Shown here: in pieces, positions 40,016 to 51,103 of the stretch
How the letters are laid out: each line of letters starts with the position of its first letter
How positions within the stretch are numbered: position 1 is the stretch's first letter
Origin: Zhengitettix transpicula
Taxonomy: Eukaryota; Arthropoda; Insecta; Orthoptera; Tetrigidae
Assembly: GCA_037074705.1 (NCBI GenBank)
Contig: CM073595.1
Span: 73,084,139-73,148,138, forward strand
Length of the DNA stretch: 64,000 bases
Reading direction: 5' to 3'
The notes under the pieces: generated by a model
Told to the model about the DNA's origin: nothing
The model's input: only the letters and a program-made list of their open reading frames with translations
Databases searched by the model: none
Program-made: the position numbers and the translations under genes

Positions 40016-42436
40016 GTCGCAACGTGCAGCAGCAGTTTACTATAATCAATAGTAATTCAATTAAATTTAAACTCCTGAGAAAATACACCTAAATATAAAA
40101 CAGTTTTATATATTTACTATTGATTTTTCGACAAAATGCGCCATATCATCTGAAAAATAGTATATAATTAAATTTATTTATAATTCAGTGGTACCTGTCA
40201 TTATTTTCTAGCCTCATACCTCAATTGAAGAATCATAAAACTGGATGCAATTATTCAAAATTTCAACAGAAAATTAATAATTAACTAATATGGTGAAAAT
40301 CAACTTCAAATTATTAAGATGAAAACTATATTTGCAATGGCATAACTGTGGAAAACGATCATTATGAGTGACAATTATACTAAATTAAATTTAGAATATT
40401 TGCATAATCTTACTTAAAACACCTATTTCTTGTCTATTATAGTTATATATAAATATTATAATATATATATATAATTTTATATGTTACATACTATTTTTAA
40501 ATTTATCAGAACACAATGTGCTGAAAGGTAAATTTTTAACAATAAATATATTTGTGTGCAATTATTAATAATCTTGAAATTCTATCTATTCCTATCAACC
40601 GCTTAGAAACTCTAATTACCTACTAATTTCTTTTTTCTTTGCGTTTTAGAAACTTTATAATGCTGAAACTTGTAAATTAAATGAAGAATTAATGAATGAC
40701 ATCATTTATTATATTAACGTAGTTGCTATGGCGTATTCCCAAATGTAAGAATACAAAAAACTTCACTGCGCAAGTAAAATTTAGCCTCTGAATAGGCTGT
40801 TACATTTTATAGATCTCGTGTGGACCAGGGAAAGTGTTTTTATGGCAACAGAATTCGCCGCTTTGTGAAATCATTAGCAAAGCGCCACTCCCACGCCCCA
40901 AACACAGCGTCGGAAGCAGCCTCCGGCCCTAATTGATCTCCGGAGATTTAAATTCGAACTTTGGACAGAGTTGCGAACTTGGGCCACGTGAGGCCACCAC
41001 AACTCGAAAGTTTGCCACGACTTCATTTATAAAACTAGCAAGTGGGGACGCATTTAAGCGATCATGGGATACAGCGCATCTGTTTGCTTCAGGGATGGTG
41101 GCGGGGGAGAAGGAGGAGGGGCGAGAGATATACTTCGAAAAATCGCTTTCAAAGGGACAAATCGTGATCCCTGCGATCACTGATCATTTTCACGTGATTT
41201 TCATTACGCAGCAAAACTCTAAAAATACAGCACTCCAATAAATTCTGTAAATTTATAACTACGTTCCACAATTGATAAATGAAAATATCATAATATATTT
41301 TTTGGCTACAAACATAATTTCATTCGGACAGCTGCCTATTTAGAGAAAAACATAAAATATCTCAATATTTGGCGCTGATTTGTGTGAGATTATTTTCAAA
41401 GCGAGAAGTAATGTAATTAAATTAAGCACTGCAGAAGTCAATCTAAAAAAAACATATTTTTTTTCGTTACCTACATCTTAAAAATGGTTGATCAGGTAAA
41501 TAGGAGCTGTTTTGTAAAAGGCTGTGGTTCACTACGAAAATAATCTAGACTAAGCCAGACTAATTTCCATAGCGAAGGAAAAATTGTAATTTGAAAACTC
41601 CCGTCACTGTCATCATTCGATTAGATTTGATTCGTTGTTTCTATCAGTCCCCTATTGAAGAAATAAAACTTGTCATATACATCAATTGCATGCATAAATT
41701 ATATATATTTATATAAACTGAGAAAATTAGTGAAAAGGTTTTTTTGGTATGTTTGATAGTTGAAAAGATGTTCAAATATTAACGTGATAAAAGCAATAAT
41801 CCTTAAAAAGTCTTTTAAATTTTTAATGAGTTTTTAAGTATTATTGGTTTTAGTTTTCGTAAGATGGACACGTACTTGCTGGAAACATGAATAGAGCAAA
41901 TAATTATAGGACCAGCCGGAAGTTTGTGTACTAATGATTTGTGCTCATTTTGAAAATTAATAGTTTATTTTTTAAAAAATTATATTATATTTATAAAAAA
42001 AATAACAGTAATTTATACCTGTAATCCGTGGTAAAATGTAAATAGTTGTTAAAAAATATTATTCGTACATATGAATATGCCAAATTGCCATAAAAATATT
42101 TGCAAATGATGAATTAATTTTTCATTTCAAATTGGGAACTGATAGAAAACTTTGTGGTTGAAAGTAATTAATTTTCAATTATCAGTCTTTCTTATAAATT
42201 TGAAGAAAAATCTATAATATTTTAAGTATTATTGGTTTTATGGCAAAAATGAAATATATATAGAAAATATTAATTGGACTGGAAAATCACGAGTACCAAA
42301 TATTATATTACTTAACTATAATACATGAGCGAGAAAAAAATGAACATATATGTATGTATGTATGTATGCATATATAATTTGCAGCAAATGGGATTGGTCA
42401 CAAATATTTAAAGAATTGGGTAAACAAATAAAAATA
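40016..42436. other. No gene recognised
   Basis: AT-rich except for a GC-rich island at about 40840-41190 with overlapping ORFs on both strands of 102 and 83 codons, neither recognisable. Confidence 0.5.
42350..42370. repeat. (TGTA)n microsatellite
   Basis: Five TGTA-type units about 70 bp before the S1 SINE. Confidence 0.9.
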
Positions 42437-42655
42437 TCCGACCTTTGTAGTGTAGGAGTCAGCTTTATGGCCTTGAATCCCAGAGGTCTCAATTCCGAAT
42501 CCCGGCGAGCGTATGGAAGCTTGAGTGCGTGGTTCCATAGTGAGAAACTCACGTCAATTAGGCTCAGTCAAAGATAAAATGCTATTTGAGTACTTAATGA
42601 GTCGCTAATAATCTCAGATGTTGATGCGACTGTAAATAAACAAAATAAAATAAAA
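42437..42655 (+). mobile_element. tRNA-derived SINE, family S1
   Basis: The head resembles a tRNA gene: a degraded A box near GTAGTGTAGGAGTCAGC and a B box near GGTCTCAATTCCGAATCCCG. The body contains GTGAGAAACTCACGTCAATTA and CTTAATGAGTCGCTAATAATC. The tail is an A-rich repeat (AAATAAACAAAATAAAAT). Part of the body recurs at 56868-57030. Confidence 0.7.
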
Positions 42656-44194
42656 TTTTAAATAAGATGATGCCTATACATTCTCCTAAAAAATTACCAC
42701 ACCTCAGAAATAAAAAACAACATACTCTGATATATTTATTTTAGGGGTAAAAATTATTGACTTCACTGCAAGTTATTGTGAAACCATCTTGTTTCTGGCA
42801 GATTTTCCTCAAACAAAGCTACAGGTAATTTTTTTCAAATTTGATAAATAAAATATTATGCACGTGTCTGTGTGTGTGTTTTTGTAATTGAGAGAATAAA
42901 ATACTCCACTTCAGCCCTAAAATTGTAACAAAATACCCGAATGATCTAAATTAAGCAGGTGACATCCCTGTAATATGAGGTCAATTATAAATTGACCGAA
43001 AAACGTGAAGATAGGAAATCCATATCTAGATGAAGGCTACAGCTTTTGTTGCTAATTTTTTCTTTGATATTACCTCAGAGGTGAACCCACAAATTAAATG
43101 CGGTCGGGTCGGTGAGCCACCCCTCGAATAGGACTCGAAGTCGGAGTTACCGTGTCGTTTGCGATGTAATTGCACGTGAAAGAACTTACGAGAAGGAACT
43201 CAACTCCTAGTGTCGGTAATAGTCTCGTGGTAATTACAACCAAGGGAAACAACGTTTGTCTTCAACTGTAATTAAACTTACGCACCCCAGTTGAAGAGCC
43301 CGAAAATTCGCTGATACCAAATTTACGCTTGTGAAATGCCCACTCACCTATATATTTTCCGTAAAACCTTGCGAAACAGTTATATTTGAGCTTTCTATCC
43401 TCTTGCAGAGGGGGACTGGGGACGGATTCCAAGCATCGTCCATATTGTTCGGAGGCTTTTCTTTTGCCCTTCTTACGCGATCACAGACGGCGCAAAGAAT
43501 CCTTTGAGGCGGACACGCATCATCTGCTAACAGTTGCCTGCAAATCTCCGCTGTCGGACAATTTCTGCTTCTTTGGGAAGCAATTAAGACGACAACAGCT
43601 CCGCGTCTCTTAGTTACATTCCTTTAAACGCCTTCCAATAGTACATTTTTTCTAAATCGCTCGATTGAAAGCTGGTAAAGTTTGCTAATTCTGAATAAAT
43701 TCGAAATGTTCGCCTCTCGTAAATTTCAGATGACTTAAAATGCTTTTAATGAATATTAATAGATCAATTAAGCTGAAAGGGGCACATTATATTTCTCTTA
43801 ACCGAAAGAAATTGAGACGTGATTGATAGAAGTGTCGAGTTTTAATATGGAAGGAAATTATTGGCAAAAAAACTGCTGGAGCTGAGATACTTCTTCTGGA
43901 AAAGTTATTCCGCGCTTTGTTGGGAACCAGACGGGAATGGGGGAACTCGCTTGTTTTGATAAACACATACACAACTTCTCTTCGAAATATATACATACAA
44001 GATCTAGCACCACAAAGTAGATTTTCTCATTATTTATTAAGAGAACCTTCTGCTACATTTGCCATTATCAATATGTAAAATATTTTGTATATAAGGCATT
44101 ATAATTTTTGGAAGAAAAAGTTTTATAGTTTTATAACATTCCTTCTTGACCTTTTTTATTTATATATAAAATATTATAAAGAATGATGATGGTG

Positions 44195-44285
44195 AATATA
44201 GCCTACCAAATTGGAGTCGAACCTGAGGATGTCTGAATATAATTCTGACAACCCGGGCAACGCCAGTCACCCAGCTATAAATAAT
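44195..44285 (-). repeat. R1 partial copy (copy F, 5' end only)
   Basis: Reverse complement: AGCTGGGTGACTGGCGTTGC, CCGGGTTGTCAGAATTATA, then AGGTTCGACTCCAATTTGG. It shows the 5' end of R1 well. Its GGTTCGACTCC is an exact RNA polymerase III B-box word. Confidence 0.75.
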
Positions 44286-44324
44286 AGTATTAAGTGATTT
44301 GAGAAAGTTAAAGGTGGTTATTAT

Positions 44325-44325
<1 letters not shown>

Positions 44326-44358
<33 letters not shown>
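44326..44358. repeat. (TA)n microsatellite, interrupted once
   Basis: TA run with one ATACAT interruption, next to R1 copy F. Confidence 0.95.
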
Positions 44359-45180
44359 AAATAATTTAACAGTCTTGATTAAATTTTCAATGGTTGATGG
44401 AAACCAAATATTTAAAATTTAATTCTCAGTTTACATGTACATAGCTCAATTAAATATGTTAAAGGTTCAAATATAATTCAAAGTTATATAATTTTTTGTT
44501 AATTACGGTATTTTTTTATATATTTACCATCACTTCTGATATTCATATTTGGCTATTTCATCTTATTATTAAAACCAGGTTAAATACAAAAAATGAAATT
44601 TATAAATAAGATAAAACATAAATAAATTATAGAGGATCTAACACGTGGAGAAAATTAAAAATAACTTATTAAATTTAGATCATTAATAAAATATATCGTA
44701 CACGTAAGTTTAAAAATTTAGTACATAAAATTGTTATTACATGAATGAGATAAATTAATGAATTACGTCAAAAACTCTTCATAAAACAGAAAATTTAATG
44801 CATTATTATACAATTTAAATAATTCGCAAAGGGAATGCAAATTATTTTTATAGCAAATTAGTCCCAGTTACAGTAGTCATGCATTCGTCGGGAATGTCAA
44901 AGGTCGAAACTCTCTCCATAACGCTGCTCGTGCAAAACATGGAAAGAAAAACAGACAACTTTTAAAATTATAACTATATAGAAGATATATTCTTTGGCTT
45001 CTGCAAATGAAAAAGAAATTAAAGATACATCTATGTAAGAAAAATTTAATAATAAGTCTTGCTACAATCTGGTTGGTGTAAAATGAATTCTGTGCCTCGG
45101 ACCCGTTTTCAAAACTTTGTGAATTTATCAACATTGTAATTGTTTGTAGTACTAGTTTATTAAAATAATTTGGATAATAC

Positions 45181-45212
45181 CTGAAGGGGATACGAACACG
45201 TATCGAAACGTC
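45181..45212 (+). other. Hammerhead-like hairpin motif (Penelope-type repeat tail)
   Basis: CTGAAGG, then a perfect 6 bp hairpin GATACG-AACA-CGTATC, then GAAACGTC. The order CTGANGA, stem II, GAAA, stem III is that of a hammerhead ribozyme core; here the last A of CTGANGA is G and one extra G precedes the stem. Similar tails belong to Penelope-like elements. It is probably a decayed version. Confidence 0.4.
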
Positions 45213-47115
45213 GTAACTCTGTATATAAAAATAAACTGTCTGTAAAACGTCATTAAAGATTTCTTAATTAAAAAACAGACGTAAAATAAAAATTTTCCAA
45301 TTTTTATTTCTGAGGCTCTGTATATTTTCATTTAGTATCGATAACTAACTTACTTTGATTCAGGACGCTACTCTCTGAATTATTTAATTCGCGGTATTTT
45401 TTGATTCCCCACAAAAGTAGATTATACGAAGATGTAAATGCACGAAAGCTGTTGAGAAATGTTCTTCACTAATTGGCGTGCATAGAAACTATATTTATGA
45501 CGGTTATTTCTTTGTGTTTTTAAAAAGGGGTGAATCCCATCTCAGCCTATGAGAAATAACAACACTGTCATATTATAAATTTCTGAAAAACTAAAATTGT
45601 AGATTATACTGGCGAAATGATGTGCGAGCACTTTTTCTAATCAGGGAATAGTGTTTACAACAGCCGCTTCTTCTTCAAAGCACAGTGATAGTAATTTAAC
45701 GGCGGCGACGCGACGTAGGCAGATCAATGCATGGACCGACAGATGAATCACTTCTCACAGCGGTCAATGCGCCGCTTGGGTCACTCTTCACACAGGTATG
45801 GACACTTCTTTCACGCTCCATTCCTCACAACCACACATTTATGTGAATCAATACATATGTTAATCGGTAAATTTCTCCGGCGCACCCGCTTTGTTCTAGG
45901 CAAGAAAAGATTTGTACCATGTACTGAAACGGTCGTCGAGAGCTGCTGCTTTATGACCTTCAATGAACCCCACATCAGTTGACAGCTCACCGTTTTTCAA
46001 ATAAACATAGTTTCGTATTTCAATTATTTCTATATCGTTCGTATTTAATGAAGCGTTATTTATTTTTTTCTGTTTCTATTGTAGATTTTTACACTGTTCA
46101 TTTTATTGTAGGTAGCCTCCGAAATGAAAATTGATAAATATGTTTTGTAGCGTACTTTTTCGGCGATGAAAATTTTTTTTTCCGTGTTTAAAGTCCAGTG
46201 GGTTCCCCCCAGATGAGAACAGTTATTTTGGCTGTGTTCGTTGGAGAGATAGGGAGTTTAAAATCCAGCCTTCCAGTCGCCACCTGAAAATAGTGAGTAA
46301 CCGACCACGAAAAAAGGACACTTGTTCTGGGAAAATTGGTGACAACAATTGGTCGGACATGTTGATAAGAGGAGAGAGCATTATTAAATTGCGATTGGAG
46401 GAGGAGGGAAGTAAAATCATTTGAGGCGTCGCGTGAAAACAGCTGAAGTTTTATACAAAAAAAATATTGCAAAGAACCAAAGAGGACACTTACTGGCAAC
46501 TTATGTTGGGGTAGAACAGTCTGTGATGGACACATTTTGCGGAGGAGAAACGTCGGATGAGAAACGGAGTTCATGTGTAGAGGTCGGGAAGGAAGACCAG
46601 AGATTACGAAAATCAACTACGTGCTAGATGAATAACATCCCGGCCTCCTTTCTTGAGAGCTTGAAGAGTTTCTTTAATTGTTGACTTTCGAATATTTTTG
46701 AATACATGATAATTGAATCAATTAGTAGACTATACATGGTAGTAGGTCAGGAATGGGGGAATATTTTGTCGATGGTGTACAGATTACGGAGAAACCTCAT
46801 TCTATATCAGACAATCGACGAATGCACTAGAAGACACAATCCCGTGAAGGAAATAAAATAAAATTTTATTTTGTCCAATCTTATTGTAATTATTAAAATT
46901 TTTGTTGTTCAAATGAATTTTAGATGAAAAATGGCTTGCCGAAAGCTTCTGTTAACCTTTGAAATAAAGTTATACAGATTCTAAGGATTATTGTATTCTT
47001 CTTTTTATCAATTATTAAATTTAATATATGACAAATTTTAATACAGTATCTATCGACCACTCGATTAAGCCTATACCTACTGTTATGTATAGGCCAATCG
47101 TAATCAGGCAAATAT

Positions 47116-47159
<44 letters not shown>
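47116..47159. repeat. (TA)n microsatellite, interrupted once
   Basis: TA run of about 44 bp with an ATACAT interruption near its start. Confidence 0.95.
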
Positions 47160-47162
<3 letters not shown>

Positions 47163-49779
47163 TCAAAATATTGATTATACCTCCATACGAATAAATTCAT
47201 ATAATTTAATTCGTTCTATAAAATACTTTTTTCCTCCTTTCGCTTATTGCGTCTATAATCTATTTTTGTATTTGTATGCGGATATTATCCAAAAGCTACC
47301 ATTAGTAAATAAACGTTTCATTTTACGAGCCTTAAAGTACGCCAACATCAAGTTTCAAACGATACTCCGTATAGAAAAATTCCTTGAACTTCAATTGCGA
47401 TTCAGATGTCCACGCTTCATTTATTTCCACTGACAGTTTAATAATATATTTTATAGGGCTTTGTGTGTAAATAAATGTAATTGACACACAGAATAGGATT
47501 AAAACTTGAAGCCTAATACATTTATCCCGCTTAATTCCAGTTCCGTCAATCATTTCAGCTCTTGTTTCGAAAGGTTCACAAAAAAAGCACTTTTATAGCA
47601 TTTTAAGCACAAAACAACCTGATAACGAGTTTAATAAATAATGCTTCAAAAAAGTCAAACTGTAAAATGGTTATTCTCGATCTCATTTTGCAAATAATTG
47701 TTTATGGACATTGAAACCCCATCCATTGGAAATAAATGTATTAACGGTATTTTTTAACAAATAAAACTTTCTTAACAATAGTTATTAAAGATTGTTATTT
47801 ATTAAAGTCTGATAGGAGCAGATCCAATAAATAACCGACAAATTAATTTTCACTGTATTCTCAACAAAAATTTTTTTAAAAAATTCAATTGCAGAGAATA
47901 TCTAAATTTATCGCACAAACGAAAAACTATGATATAAAGAAAAAAGTAATCATTTAAGGTTTCTAGTACTTTGGACATTGCAAAATTAACAAGGTCAACA
48001 AAGTATAGGTGTGAGATATAACAAGTTGTTTCAAGTGCGCTATAGAAAGAAGGGAGAAGGTATAGGGGAATATTGTCGTCAAGTGGAAACTCTCTTGGAG
48101 AAACGGCAAAACCATTCTTAAAAATATTCATTATATTCTTACGGACGGGATATACAGAGAGCGCCTAGGTCTTTTTATTGCACCTTGCACCTATCAACTC
48201 TTAGCTTTTACGGATAATTTCGTGAACATCGTGTGTTTCCTTGTGTCAACGTTTTCAGAATAGTTTTTAGGGTGCCAGGTGTCCGTTACAAAGGTTCGTG
48301 CTAAACTGATCTCCGACCGACCCTCACTACAATTACAGGGCAGTGGAACACTGCGCAACGTATTCACACTTGACTAGCTATTTCTCTTCAGCTATAGGTC
48401 AATTTTTAATGTTCTCAAAAAATAATCATAATACATATATATAAAACATCCGTTGATAAGATATTTTTATGTTTATTTTAAATTAGTTTAAGAACAAGAA
48501 CATGCTTATTTTATAAATATTCGCACAGCCCAACTCTTGTTCACGTTTAATTCTCTTTTTCATCGGAAGGCAAGAAAAAATATTAGAAGCATATACATAA
48601 AATGAAAGAGAACGGAAAGGAATATCATTATCATAACACCAAATGGATACCGATTAATAGACAAATTATTTTACAGTGAACCGGTTAGCAGATGTAGGAT
48701 GAATATTAATATATTTGCTAGCAATGTACAAAAAATATCCTTTCACTTCAGTGGACTTTATCATTCGAGTTCTTATTCACTCGTATGTCAGTTTTAAGTA
48801 CTAAACTAATTTTTTTTTTAAATTTAAGGAGACGAATTTTTCTCGGAAAAATTTTGTACCATTGTCAAACGAACTGAATTTTCTTTTCTTTCAAACATCA
48901 TCTTTATATCTCTGACATATACGATCGCATTAGAACTGTCTATAAGAAATGCAGCAAGTGTGCATTTTTTATTTTATTTTTGGTAGATCATGTACCAACT
49001 TAAATCTTCTGTAAACGTAGTTGGAACTTCCCAGCTTTAGGGTGACACGGAACGAAAGTTGGCTCTTTGCATTCCAGGACCTTTAAGAACATTTAACGAA
49101 GAGCCTAATGAGAGCAGAGATTACCGAAAGTAAACGTTTCCATCGCATTATTCGTTTCAGAATTTGTTGGGAATGTGAAATAATTTAGCCATAAAGACAA
49201 AGCTTCCGCAGCTGTTCTAACTAATTTCGGAAGTAATTATGATTCCCATTCCGTTCCCTTTCATTGAAATTACAGAATACAAATCATTTCTTTCATCGTA
49301 CTCCCGCCCCAAGTGCTAATATTACAAGCACCTCTCCTTTGCAATTCCCCCTTTAGAAGATATTAAAAGGAAACGGCGAGGAAATAAAGAGGTAAAGCAA
49401 TTAACTTCTCAGTGGAGTCTGTCAATGCTTTCTCATTATGGCATATGTCACGAGATAAAGGAGCCCTCGTTCCTACTTTGAATAGACTTAATTGAGATAC
49501 AGCTGCAGTCAGCCGCTCAGCTCCGAGCCAGCAATTCGTCGCCAAAGCAGCCGCCCTGTCTAAATATCACAATCCACTTCGCTCTCGCAAACTTTTAAGT
49601 CAAGCGCAGTTAACACACTCGGAACAGTGTGACAACTGCATGCAAACAACAAGCAAATAAAGTACGTACAAAATTAGTAGACACCATTAAAGTCGCTATA
49701 CAACAAACTTATAGCGGTTTCACATATTTCCGTGGAGTCATTTAATCAAATACAGTGCTCTAATATTTATGAAGATGGG

Positions 49780-50122
49780 TTTAATTTTTTCCATTTTTAT
49801 GTAACGCCTCTCCACCCCCACCCCTAACGGTGATATTTTCCCTTGCCGAAAGGGATAAATATTATACACAAAAACATCGGGAGATTCACCATCAATCTAA
49901 TTGACCCCAAAAAATATTCATCCGACGCAATTTTCCACCATTTTAACATGTTTGAAAAACTTCTATCCCTGTCCCTGACTTACCCCCCCCCCCCCCTTTC
50001 GCCAGTGTTTGGGTCCGGTTCGCAATGGAACACGTGTAAGAATTTTGGTGAAATTTACTCCACGGAACGTTATTTGGAACATACAAACACACTAATTTAA
50101 GTCTATTTTATATATTAGATAT
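49780..50122 (+). repeat. R1 copy G (5' truncated)
   Basis: It begins within the ATTTTTATGTAACGCC part and continues CCGAAAGGGATAAATATTAT, CATCGGGAGATTCACCATC and CACGTGTAAGAATTTTGG, ending TAAGTCTATTTTATATATTA. The conserved frame is open for 85 codons (49843-50097): PKGINIIHKNIGR, INLIDPKKYSSDA. A poly-C run sits at 49983-49996. Confidence 0.8.
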
Positions 50123-50200
50123 TTATTTGACTTCAATATAATTATAAGTTTATGAACACAGCCAAATCAATCATAAATAATTTGTTAATAAAGAGACATA

Positions 50201-50362
50201 AAAAGTATCAACGTTTCTTCGTCAATGTAGGACTTCAGCAGGAATAGAATTGATTCTCAATTTCTTTATAAATTTAGTCAAATATTGATGTTATATAAAT
50301 AAATTTTGCCTAGTGTTTCCAAGGTATGCTCTGCCTACAATGACTGTTGTAACCGAAACGTT
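50201..50362. other. Pair of inverted hammerhead-like motifs
   Basis: On the minus strand (50201-50246) CTGAAGTCCTACATTGACGA is followed by AGAAACGTTGATAC. On the plus strand (50335-50362) CTGTTGTAACCGAAACGTTAAG appears. Both carry the CTGxxG...GAAACGTT order seen at 45181-45212. They face each other about 90 bp apart, which would fit two opposed Penelope-type terminal repeats. Confidence 0.35.
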
Positions 50363-50879
50363 AAGCTTTTTTGTTAATAATTGATTTATGACTAAATTTC
50401 ATACATTTAAAATTAAATTCTGTAAAACTTATAATTAATTAATCTATTTTTATTACTCAAATCAGTTAACTTCTCAGATTGTTTATGAATCTTTTTATAA
50501 ATTAAATAAGGTGCTTGAATTTATTTTTGAATATTTTATATAATTTTGTTTTAAATTAGTTAATAAACTTGAATAATAATAAAGTTTGATTAGAAAATAA
50601 TATGTACATTTTGTTTAAAGTTACAAGATGCTCATTATTACTATTTAATAACCTATTTACTATGAGTCTTGTCGAAGTTTAATACAAAATTTAAACAAAT
50701 TTACGTTTATACGTCGGAAGTCGACCTGCAGGCTATTTCCTAGAATTGTGTAACTGGTTGTGGCAGATCGTCGATGCAGCTAGGTCAAGATTTCCCAGGT
50801 AAAAATTAGCACCTCTTATTTTGTTACTCTTACTACTATAAAGTCAAATTTACACTTCTTTTCTATTTGTATTATTTGA
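50363..50879. other. No gene recognised
   Basis: Very AT-rich DNA between the hammerhead-like pair and the S2 SINE. Confidence 0.5.
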
Positions 50880-51103
50880 TTGCTCGAGAGCCACCGTAGA
50901 CGACTGCCAGACTGTCATCTTACATGGCAAATTCTGGATGTAGGAGTGACGCGTATTCAGTGTGTCGATTCTCCTTTAGTCTTAACCCCAGTTACATTAA
51001 CCAGGACGAGCACAATCATCCTTATCCATACCGGGAACGAACCCGGGACCTCTGTGATGTGAGGCAATGACAGTGACCACTACACCACAGAAGGCCGGCT
51101 TTT
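50880..51103 (-). mobile_element. tRNA-derived SINE, family S2
   Basis: Reverse complement begins GCCGGCCTTCTGTGGTGTAG, TGGTCACTGTCATTGCCTC and GGTCCCGGGTTCGTTCCCGG, a clear A-box region and B box at tRNA spacing. About 150 bp of unrelated body follow, including GTTAATGTAACTGGGGTTAA. The head does not fold into a good cloverleaf throughout (weak acceptor pairing), so I call it a SINE and not a tRNA gene. Confidence 0.7.

Larger units (their letters stand above)
42656..49779. other. No gene recognised apart from repeats listed separately
   Basis: GC-richer islands at about 43080-43620, 45690-45980, 46190-46620 and 49020-49640 alternate with AT-rich DNA. The longest frame (142 codons, 46188-46616 minus) overlaps other open frames and has no recognisable domain. 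Confidence 0.5.

Noticed and set aside
46188..46616. 142-codon minus-strand ORF, longest in the desert
   Set aside because: Competing open frames overlap it on both strands, the composition is unremarkable, and no domain or signal peptide is recognisable.
51028..51103. A possible true tRNA gene on the minus strand
   Set aside because: The A and B boxes are good but the acceptor stem does not pair properly and a SINE body follows, so it is called a SINE.
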